NCBI GenBank assembly: GCA_022842745.1
Contig: JALHPA010000244.1
Span: forward strand, 1-5,591
Length of the DNA stretch: 5,591 nt
Source of the DNA: Pirellulales bacterium
GTDB taxonomy: Bacteria > Planctomycetota > Planctomycetia > Pirellulales > JALHPA01
Reading direction: 5' to 3'
How positions within the stretch are numbered: position 1 is the first letter of the stretch; the number at the start of each line of letters is the position of its first letter. A program made the translations under genes and the position numbers. Of the stretch, positions 1-4,773 are shown in pieces. The notes beneath the pieces are model-generated. The model had not been told where the DNA came from. It ran no database searches and saw nothing but the letters and a program-made list of their open reading frames with translations.

Positions 1-171
1 CGTCGGCTGCACGCCGCTGCAAAACGGGCACCCCTCCGCAGCCCTCCCCGTCATCGCCGCGATCGCCAGGCCCACGACCCAGATCGCTACCGAATTGCCC
101 CACCCCGGCTTCCCCCAGTGCATACTTAGCCAGCGCCCTCTCACAGATTTCCCTTCGCCCAAGCAGAGCAT
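1..171 (-). CDS. Exported protein with CPFC motif, 5' part only (runs off the left edge)
   Basis: Only the N-terminus is in the window. Reading leftward from position 123 gives MHWGKPGWGNSVAIWVVGLA, continuing as IAAMTGRAAEGCPFCSGVQPT up to the edge. This is a signal peptide: a hydrophobic stretch (AIWVVGLAIAA), a likely signal peptidase I site near GRAAEG, then a CxxC motif immediately after. I recall planctomycete exported proteins of unknown function whose mature part begins with a CPFCS-like motif, but I cannot confirm the family from 41-57 residues. Three starts are possible: ATG at 171 (GGGGAG about 9 nt upstream), GTG at 144 (AAGGG about 6 nt upstream, giving a compact basic n-region MRGRWLS), and ATG at 123. 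I give the longest; 144 or 123 would make a more ordinary signal peptide. It follows the lipoprotein gene by 24 bp and is probably its operon partner. Role unknown; a thiol-redox or metal-linked role would be guesswork from CxxC. Confidence 0.7.
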   Translation of the reverse strand, partial: MLCLGEGKSVRGRWLSMHWGKPGWGNSVAIWVVGLAIAAMTGRAAEGCPFCSGVQPT

Positions 172-195
172 CTGCGAGCACTCCCCGGGATTCGC

Positions 196-984
196 CTACC
201 ACACCCGGTCGGCGTGCAGATGGTATATGGCCAGATGGCTCGGAGCGCCCGGTTCCAGACCAGCGCTGGGGTTCTTCAGCTCCCGAATGCCAAACGTCCC
301 CTCCACCGTGATCGGACGGACTTTGTACTCCGTCGATTCACCCTCCGGCATATCCACGATGATGCAGTCGTACAGCGCCGCCCCAGGACCAAAGCAACAC
401 TCCTGGTTGTCGCGCAGCAAGATGAACTTGCGAATCCCCGCCTGCTGAAAACCAGGTCGCATGAATCCCCGCACGCGCACCTTCTGGCCCGCCATCCCCT
501 CGATCGTCGGTCCGATCATCCGTCGCTCGAACGGCTCTTCCTTCTTCATCTCAAACTTGATCGTATCGAAGCTGATCTCCCGCACCGTTTTCGTCGGGGA
601 CGCCTCCGGTAACTCCACCGCTGCCGCCGGTTCCGGCAGCTCCCCTCCGTCGCTCTCGCCAGGCGCCGGCAAACTCACCCCCGACCCAGGCCCCTCCGCC
701 CCCCCGGATTTCGCCGCGCCCCCCGGCTCTGGCTGTGCCACTGTCTCCGCCCCCGCTCGACTTCCACCTTCGCCCGCTGCTGTCTCAGCCCTTTGGTCCT
801 TCGTCCGCTCCCCGGCACGCCCCGCAGCCGCGCCCCCCCCGACCGGCAGCGAAGAAGTCATCTCCCCCGCGCAGCCCAATAACCCCAGGAACACCCCCAG
901 GATCACCAACAGCGTCCCCGCCGCAACTTCTGCGCTAAATAATCTTTCCTGCATCACCACGATCCCAGCCATTCCACACCCCAA
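196..984 (-). CDS. Planctomycete lipoprotein with low-complexity linker and DUF3299-like C-terminal domain
   Basis: A 262-residue protein of unknown function, probably membrane-anchored. Residues 23-38 (GTLLVILGVFLGLLGC) form a hydrophobic segment ending in a canonical lipobox, LLGC, so Cys38 should be lipidated. Residues 40 to about 130 are a low-complexity Gly/Ala/Glu/Pro-rich spacer. The folded part is residues about 133-262. It has a beta-rich stretch (QKVRVRGFMRPGFQQ, 167-181), the motif DNQECCFGPGAALYDC (192-207) with three cysteines, and a second beta-rich part (ITVEGTF, 225-231). I associate this motif with planctomycete DUF3299-like proteins; this is recall, not a search. The start is ambiguous. 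TTG at 984 has GGAGG only 6 nt upstream. ATG at 972 and 954 give signal peptides of more normal length but weaker ribosome sites. It probably forms an operon with the CPFC protein downstream. It is most likely a real gene, because motif, lipobox and length agree. Confidence 0.85.
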   Translation of the reverse strand: MGCGMAGIVVMQERLFSAEVAAGTLLVILGVFLGLLGCAGEMTSSLPVGGGAAAGRAGERTKDQRAETAAGEGGSRAGAETVAQPEPGGAAKSGGAEGPGSGVSLPAPGESDGGELPEPAAAVELPEASPTKTVREISFDTIKFEMKKEEPFERRMIGPTIEGMAGQKVRVRGFMRPGFQQAGIRKFILLRDNQECCFGPGAALYDCIIVDMPEGESTEYKVRPITVEGTFGIRELKNPSAGLEPGAPSHLAIYHLHADRVW

Positions 985-1004
985 CCACCGCCTCCCACTC
1001 CCAT

Positions 1005-1013
1005 ATTATGCCA
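1005..1013 (-). promoter_or_regulatory. Possible extended -10 promoter for the lipoprotein gene
   Basis: On the minus strand TGGCATAAT fits an extended -10 element (TGn followed by CATAAT, five of six matches to TATAAT). It lies just ahead of the GGAGG at 991-995. No convincing -35 is seen about 17 bp upstream. Transcription would start near 997, leaving a very short leader before the TTG at 984. This is motif matching only, and planctomycete promoter consensus sequences are poorly known. Confidence 0.3.
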
Positions 1014-1092
1014 CAGCCACTCCACCCCCGCCCAGCGGGCAGAAACCTTCCCGGATTCCAAGACACCCATCGGCCGATCAGCCCGATCGCAA

Positions 1093-1404
1093 TTAATGCG
1101 CCTCAGACTCGGCCGCCTTGATCCTTTCCAGCAAGTAATTGTCGATCAGCCCCTTCGCAAATCCGTCCAGGACACATACGGCTGCATCACTGAGTTGGTA
1201 TAGTTGGAGCGTGAGTTTGCATAGTAAATGCCCGTTCGCTGTCGATTCGCTGCGATTGGGTGCAAGATCCAGCCGCCTTACGGCGTGCCCATCCACCGAT
1301 CGGGACGTTCCTGGCTCGGCCACAGACTCGCACCCCAGGCCGCAAAATGGCACCCTTTCCGCCAGCGAGTTGACAGGCGGCCAGCTCCCCCCGTACCGCA
1401 TCAT
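1093..1404 (-). CDS. Unrecognised small ORF, coding status uncertain
   Basis: An open frame of 103 codons from ATG at 1404 to TAA. I do not recognise the protein. The N-terminal half is rich in Gly, Ser, Arg and Cys and looks non-globular. The C-terminal half (residues about 58-103) looks more like real protein: NGHLLCKLTLQLYQL, then DGFAKGLIDNYLLERIKAA, with mostly ordinary codons for this genome. The pattern G-x-L-L-x-K-L-x-x-x-L-Y followed by KGLIDNYLLE loosely resembles the ribbon-helix-helix tail of HicB-type proteins, which is the part the upstream HicB-like gene lacks. The ORF is in the same frame as that gene but separated from it by TAA and TGA stops. The ribosome site is weak. Local GC content falls to about 50 percent at 1191-1260. 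It may be a small gene, a decayed gene, or chance. Confidence 0.35.
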   Translation of the reverse strand: MMRYGGSWPPVNSLAERVPFCGLGCESVAEPGTSRSVDGHAVRRLDLAPNRSESTANGHLLCKLTLQLYQLSDAAVCVLDGFAKGLIDNYLLERIKAAESEAH

Positions 1405-1454
1405 CGCCGGATCGGAAAAAGACTCGCCTTTTCAGCCACGAACTTACCAGAGCC
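1401..1454 (-). pseudogene. Out-of-frame HicB linker remnant (GSGKFV) after the HicB-like stop
   Basis: If one base is skipped in the five-G run at 1453-1457, the HicB-like protein continues past its TAA as GSGKFVAEKASLFPIRR before a TGA at 1401-1403. In HicB-family proteins with this N-terminus, the segment after the Glu-x-Pro-Glu-Lys/Arg end of the first domain is usually SGKFV or SGKFL, followed by the ribbon-helix-helix domain. Recovery of GSGKFV at the expected position is therefore unlikely to be chance. After FV the match ends, so more than one mutation has occurred, or a recombination junction lies here. The TGA overlaps the ATG at 1404 (ATGA), which could be coincidental. Confidence 0.45.
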
Positions 1455-1650
1455 CCCGCTCCGGCGATTCGCCTCGCTCCCGGCAGAACGCCAGATAGTC
1501 ATCCACCGACTCGCGAAACGCATTTGTCAATTCCGCGACGCTCTCCCCCTGAAACGTGATTACGTCGCGAGTATTGACAATCTCGCCGTGAAAAATCCCA
1601 GCCTCATCGTCGAATTCGACTTTGCCGATGTACCCTTGGTGTTCCAGCAT
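1444..1650 (-). CDS. HicB-family antitoxin-like protein, short, lacking the C-terminal DNA-binding domain
   Basis: A 68-residue protein matching the HicB N-terminal (RNase H-like) fold. It opens GYIGKVEFDDEAGIFHGEI (residues 6-24), then NTRDVITFQGESVAEL (26-41), then FRESVDDYLAFCRERG (45-60), all typical of the family. Full-length proteins of this type are about 110 residues and carry a ribbon-helix-helix domain that binds DNA and autoregulates; here the chain ends ESPERGLW. HicB normally neutralises the mRNA interferase HicA, but no HicA-like frame (small, with a GSHxxF-type motif) is seen on either side, so it is an orphan. The start ATG is well placed against the family N-terminus. The nearest GGAGG is about 13 nt upstream, longer than ideal. 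The DUF1501 terminator lies upstream, so it needs its own promoter, and none is obvious. Either a shortened functional protein or a decaying gene. Confidence 0.8.
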   Translation of the reverse strand: MLEHQGYIGKVEFDDEAGIFHGEIVNTRDVITFQGESVAELTNAFRESVDDYLAFCRERGESPERGLW

Positions 1651-1693
1651 GGCTCAATTCCCGCCTCCGACTGGAGAATTCCCCGAGCAGACG

Positions 1694-1713
1694 AAAAACC
1701 CTTCGCCAAGGGT
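1694..1713 (-). terminator. Intrinsic terminator after the DUF1501 gene
   Basis: Read on the minus strand, ACCCTT-GGCG-AAGGGT forms a 6-bp stem with a 4-nt loop, followed directly by TTTTC; counting the last stem base the T run is five. It lies about 65 nt after the DUF1501 stop and about 45 nt before the HicB-like start. It should end the DUF1501 transcript and separate it from the HicB-like gene. Half of the stem pairs are A-T, so strength may be moderate. Confidence 0.7.
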
Positions 1714-1736
1714 CGACAACCGCCGATGGGCCGCAC

Positions 1737-1751
1737 GACCGGTGACCGGTC
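1737..1751. repeat. Perfect inverted repeat GACCGGT-G-ACCGGTC
   Basis: Two 7-bp arms with a 1-bp centre lie between the DUF1501 stop and its terminator. A hairpin is possible with a 5-bp stem and a 5-nt loop, but there is no T tract after it. It could be part of the 3' untranslated structure, or a protein-binding dyad. No function can be assigned. Confidence 0.5.
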
Positions 1752-1777
1752 CGCTTCGCCTGATTGGCTTATCGCCC

Positions 1778-3088
1778 CTACCCCACCAATTCCCGAATCG
1801 GCTCCGGGTGCTCGACCAGGTACTGCGGCCGGCCGTTTGGATCGCGCAGTGTCGTGTTCTTCGGGTCGATTCCCAACAGGTGGTAGAAAGTGGCAAACAC
1901 CTCGTGCAGATGCACGGGCCGGTCCTGCGGCGCTTCCCCGTACCGGTTTGTCGACCCGATCACCTGCCCGGTCCGCATTCCTCCGCCGGCCAATAGCGCC
2001 GAAGACGCCCGCGACCAATGGTCCCGCCCCGCCGTCGAGTTGATCCGCGGCGTGCGGCCGAATTCTCCCCACATCACGATTGCCGTGTCGGCCAGCATTC
2101 CCCGCTGGTCCAGATCGCGAATCAACCCCGACAGCCCCAAATCGAGTTTGGGCAGCATCCGCGCCAGCGACTTGAAGTTGTCGGAGTGCGTGTCCCAGCC
2201 CCCCCAGCTAAAGCTCACCGCCCGCACTCCGGTTTCGATCAGCCGCCGCGCCATCAGAAACCTCTCGTTCTCGCCATCGTCGCGATTGATTCCGTAAGAC
2301 TCGCGAATCCGCGGATCTTCCTTCCCCGTGTCGAGGGCGACCGCCAACTGGCTGGAGGTAATCACCCCCATCGCCCGCTGGTTGAATGAGTCCATCGCCT
2401 CCATCATTCGGCTGTTATCCATCTCCCGCCGCGCGCGGTCCAAATCGCCCAGCAGATGGGCCCGGTTTTGCAGCCGGTCGACGGTGATCTCCTGCCGCAA
2501 AGTCAAGTTCGACCGCCCTTCTCCGTCCGGCCGGAAAGCTCCCCACATCGGCCCCAAAAATCCGTGGTGCGTATGCCCGCTCAAGTCCACAAACGACGGC
2601 ACGCTCCCGTTCGTCGCCCCCTGCACCTTGGACAGCACCGCCCCCAAGCTCGGCCGCCCGCCGGCGCTGCGCAGGTCATTTTCGCTCCAGCCGGTTTCCG
2701 TTTGAAACGACGAATGCTCGTCCCGAATGCCCGTCAGCGAGCGGAGAATCGCCAGCTTGTCCCCCAACTCCGCCAGTTTCGGCATCAACCCGCAAATCTC
2801 CATCCCCGAGACGTTCGTGCGAATCGGCTGAAACTCCCCCCGGATCTCGGTCGGCGCGGCCGGCTTCAGATCGAACATGTCCAAATGCGACGGCCCCCCC
2901 GCCAGAAAGATATTGATCAGCGACTTCTTCGGCCGATTCGCCGGTGCAAGCGCCTCCGCCCGCAAGATATCCGCCAGCGTCGCTCCGCTTGCCGTCAACG
3001 CCCCCCCCGCCAAAGCGCCGATCCGTAGAAAGCTCCGCCGGGTGATTCCATCGCAGTACCGTTGCGGCTTACCGAGCAGCGTCAGCAT
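1778..3088 (-). CDS. DUF1501 family Tat-exported protein
   Basis: A complete 436-residue DUF1501 protein; the family usually runs about 400-480 residues. These proteins are abundant in planctomycetes, belong to the alkaline phosphatase/sulfatase-like superfamily, and have no settled biochemical function. The N-terminus holds a twin-arginine signal, TRRSFLRIGALAGGAL (residues 16-31), so export of a folded protein is expected. Family motifs in order are FLAGGPSHLDMFDLKP (61-76), LRSLTGIRDEHSS (115-127), FSWGGWDTHSDNF (293-305), GEFGRTPRIN (341-350) and GRDHW (354-358). The Asp and His residues in these motifs are candidate metal ligands. The start is secure: GGAGG sits 7 nt before the ATG and the Tat motif is at the right distance. 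An intrinsic terminator follows. DUF1501 genes are often beside a DUF1549/DUF1553 (cytochrome-type) gene; none is seen here, and the upstream neighbour is a PqaA-like hydrolase. Confidence 0.95.
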   Translation of the reverse strand: MLTLLGKPQRYCDGITRRSFLRIGALAGGALTASGATLADILRAEALAPANRPKKSLINIFLAGGPSHLDMFDLKPAAPTEIRGEFQPIRTNVSGMEICGLMPKLAELGDKLAILRSLTGIRDEHSSFQTETGWSENDLRSAGGRPSLGAVLSKVQGATNGSVPSFVDLSGHTHHGFLGPMWGAFRPDGEGRSNLTLRQEITVDRLQNRAHLLGDLDRARREMDNSRMMEAMDSFNQRAMGVITSSQLAVALDTGKEDPRIRESYGINRDDGENERFLMARRLIETGVRAVSFSWGGWDTHSDNFKSLARMLPKLDLGLSGLIRDLDQRGMLADTAIVMWGEFGRTPRINSTAGRDHWSRASSALLAGGGMRTGQVIGSTNRYGEAPQDRPVHLHEVFATFYHLLGIDPKNTTLRDPNGRPQYLVEHPEPIRELVG

Positions 3089-3095
3089 GAGCTGG

Positions 3096-3100
3096 CCTCC
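3096..3100 (-). promoter_or_regulatory. Shine-Dalgarno sequence of the DUF1501 gene
   Basis: GGAGG on the minus strand, 7 nt before the ATG at 3088. It is the best-spaced ribosome site in the window and fixes the start just ahead of the Tat signal. Confidence 0.8.
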
Positions 3101-3181
3101 AAAACGAGGGACAACCGATCCGTTCTTTCCCGCCGGAAACCGCTCCTATCGCTCTCCCAGCCTCCGGACGGCCCACCGCCT

Positions 3182-3210
3182 GTTGTAGCGAACCGCGAAC
3201 AACAAATCAA
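3182..3210 (-). promoter_or_regulatory. Candidate sigma70-like promoter for DUF1501
   Basis: On the minus strand TTGATT (3205-3210) and TACAAC (3182-3187) are separated by 17 bp; each matches its consensus at four of six positions. An AT-rich patch (AAAAATTTG) lies just upstream. It sits between the hairpin after the PqaA-like gene and the DUF1501 start, leaving a leader of roughly 85-90 nt. The position is sensible; the sequence support is only moderate. Confidence 0.35.
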
Positions 3211-3259
3211 CAAATTTTTATGCTTCCTGCCAACCGGATCGCACACCCGCAATCGCCAG

Positions 3260-3279
3260 CGGTCCGTCGGCGCGGACCG
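3260..3279 (-). terminator. GC-rich hairpin just after the PqaA-like gene, terminator-like but without a T run
   Basis: Arms CGGTCCG and CGGACCG form a perfect 7-bp stem with a 6-nt loop, starting four bases after the PqaA-like stop codon. No T tract follows at once; the nearest AT-rich run is about 40 nt further on. It may protect the mRNA 3' end or be a weak or factor-assisted terminator. It probably marks the end of the esterase transcription unit. Confidence 0.45.
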
Positions 3280-3283
3280 GTTG

Positions 3284-4753
3284 CTATCTTCTGCCCTGAT
3301 CCTGGCCGCTCGCGGAAGCCTCCGGCACCGACTCCAACGGCGCCAACTTCGGATCGAGGTCGGCGAACGGCAGCGTGTCCGGCACAATCCGCACGCTCGT
3401 GGTCAATTTCAGCGGAAACGATACCCCCGCGTCGAACACCAGCTCGGCAAAGAACGCCGTGAAGCCCTTGCCGGGCGGGTCGACCTTCGCCACGTACACT
3501 CCCCCCCCCTGGTCCTCCAGCGGGCGGCTCTTGAACGCCGGTCCAATCTTGAGCAACCGGAAATCCCTCGCCTCGGGATTGGTCGCCTGCCACAGATTCA
3601 CTCTGCTCGGCCGCGTCCGCGAGACCACCCGGATCGAGCCGTCTTTCTCAAACGACCACGTAAACTCCGGCCGCGGCTTGTCCATCAACAGCATCTCGTA
3701 GAACGCGATCATGCTCTGCGGCACGTCCGACCCCCTGAGCGAATGATCCGCGTTTGGCACGTACCGCAGGTGCTTCTCCCCCACGAGCTGGTCGAAATAA
3801 AACTGCGACGAATCCGGCAGAAAGAACTGATCCTGGGCGGAGTTGATAATGAACTTCGGCATCGTCAACCGCTCCCGGTACGAGAGCGGGTCCTCGAAGC
3901 CGTTCAGCTCCTTCAGCCGCGGATCGCCGGTCCTCTGGAAGATCCGGTGCTGGTGGTAATTGCCCACCGCCGCCGCATAAAACCCATACACCCCCACGTG
4001 GTGCCGCATCGACCGCTCGACGTTCAGCACGTCGATCACGATCGGAATCGCCGCCGCCACCCGTTTGTCGACCGCCGCCGCGCACCAGGTCGTCCAGCCC
4101 CGCTTCGAGCCTCCCGCCAGCACGAATTTCTCGATCGGCAGCTTTCCCCGCTCCTCGCTCCCCATCACCTGCTGCACGCAATCCATCGCCCGCACCACGC
4201 TCTTCACCATCGGCAGCCGGGCCGGCCAGGTTTCGTCCCCTGTCTTCAGGAACTGATCGAGCGTATACCCGATCAAATCGTCTTCCTTGCGCGGCTGGCC
4301 GTCGTTGTGAAACACCAGCGGCTGGTTGGGAATCGTCCGCAGTTCGGCCACTACCGAATTCGTGGCCTGGGCGATCATCAGCACGTGCTCATCCGCCCCC
4401 TTGGGCATGGGCCGATCGTTGCCCCCCCCTCCAATAAACAGAAACGCCGTCTTCGAGGTCACCTTGTTCGGCTTGACGATCAGCAGCCAGTGCTTCCACA
4501 CCGGCCGGTCCACTTCCGCGCTCGTCCGCCACGTCTGCGAAGTCAATTCCACGAAGATCGTCTCCGACGACGGCCCAGGCACGCTTTCCACCACCTTCCA
4601 GGAAAAACTCGGATCGGGTTTGTTCACGTACCGGTCCAGCGCCGTCTCGTCCGCGTCCAGACGTCCGCCGCAGCTCCAGACCACCGCGACCAATCCCAGC
4701 CACCGCCATCGTCCGACTCTTTGCATGTTTTGCATCGTTCGCACCGTTTCCAT
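3284..4753 (-). CDS. PhoPQ-activated pathogenicity-related (PqaA-like) alpha/beta-hydrolase, exported
   Basis: A complete 489-residue protein of the PhoPQ_related family, named after Salmonella PqaA; members have an alpha/beta-hydrolase fold and unsettled substrates. A signal peptide is visible (RWRWLGLVAVVWSCGG, residues 15-30; likely cut near LDA-DE), so it should act in the periplasm or outside. Hydrolase elements in order: a glycine-rich strand AFLFIGGGGNDRP (103-115), the nucleophile elbow LAGGSKRGW (212-220) with Ser216, FIINSAQDQFFLPDS (301-315) with candidate acid Asp308, and VPNADHSLRG (332-341) with His337. The triad is inferred from motif order. The residues beyond about 360 form a C-terminal beta-rich region (FTWSFEKDGSIRVVSRT). 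I chose ATG at 4753; ATGs at 4735 and 4726 are in frame and would give a more compact signal peptide. It follows the SASA esterase by 20 bp. The Salmonella PhoPQ control should not be assumed here. Confidence 0.92.
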   Translation of the reverse strand: METVRTMQNMQRVGRWRWLGLVAVVWSCGGRLDADETALDRYVNKPDPSFSWKVVESVPGPSSETIFVELTSQTWRTSAEVDRPVWKHWLLIVKPNKVTSKTAFLFIGGGGNDRPMPKGADEHVLMIAQATNSVVAELRTIPNQPLVFHNDGQPRKEDDLIGYTLDQFLKTGDETWPARLPMVKSVVRAMDCVQQVMGSEERGKLPIEKFVLAGGSKRGWTTWCAAAVDKRVAAAIPIVIDVLNVERSMRHHVGVYGFYAAAVGNYHQHRIFQRTGDPRLKELNGFEDPLSYRERLTMPKFIINSAQDQFFLPDSSQFYFDQLVGEKHLRYVPNADHSLRGSDVPQSMIAFYEMLLMDKPRPEFTWSFEKDGSIRVVSRTRPSRVNLWQATNPEARDFRLLKIGPAFKSRPLEDQGGGVYVAKVDPPGKGFTAFFAELVFDAGVSFPLKLTTSVRIVPDTLPFADLDPKLAPLESVPEASASGQDQGRR

Positions 4754-4773
4754 CGCGTTGCCTGCACCAAAGG

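Noticed and set aside
1069..1078. Perfect palindrome ATCGGCCGAT upstream of the lipoprotein gene
   Set aside because: Ten-base palindromes of this composition are common in GC-rich DNA, and nothing ties this one to a promoter or terminator.
461..1096. Plus-strand frame of 211 codons opposite the lipoprotein gene
   Set aside because: The Pro/Ser-rich product is the reverse of the Gly/Ala-rich linker; the minus strand has a lipobox and a recognised domain motif.
1139..1498. Plus-strand frame of 119 codons opposite the uncertain small ORF
   Set aside because: Ser/Arg/Pro-rich with no recognisable motif. It overlaps the end of the HicB-like gene antisense; the minus-strand C-terminal half looks more protein-like.
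1651..1777. Search for a HicA toxin gene beside the HicB-like gene
   Set aside because: This gap holds only the terminator and the dyad. No small frame with a HicA-type GSHxxF motif is seen here or downstream.
1228..2043. Plus-strand frame of 271 codons across the HicB-like region and the end of DUF1501
   Set aside because: It is antisense to two recognisable genes and its product is rich in Arg and Pro with no domain.
4664..4711. Possible lipobox in the PqaA-like signal peptide (VWSC)
   Set aside because: Trp just before Ser-Cys does not fit the lipobox pattern; an ordinary signal peptidase I site fits better.
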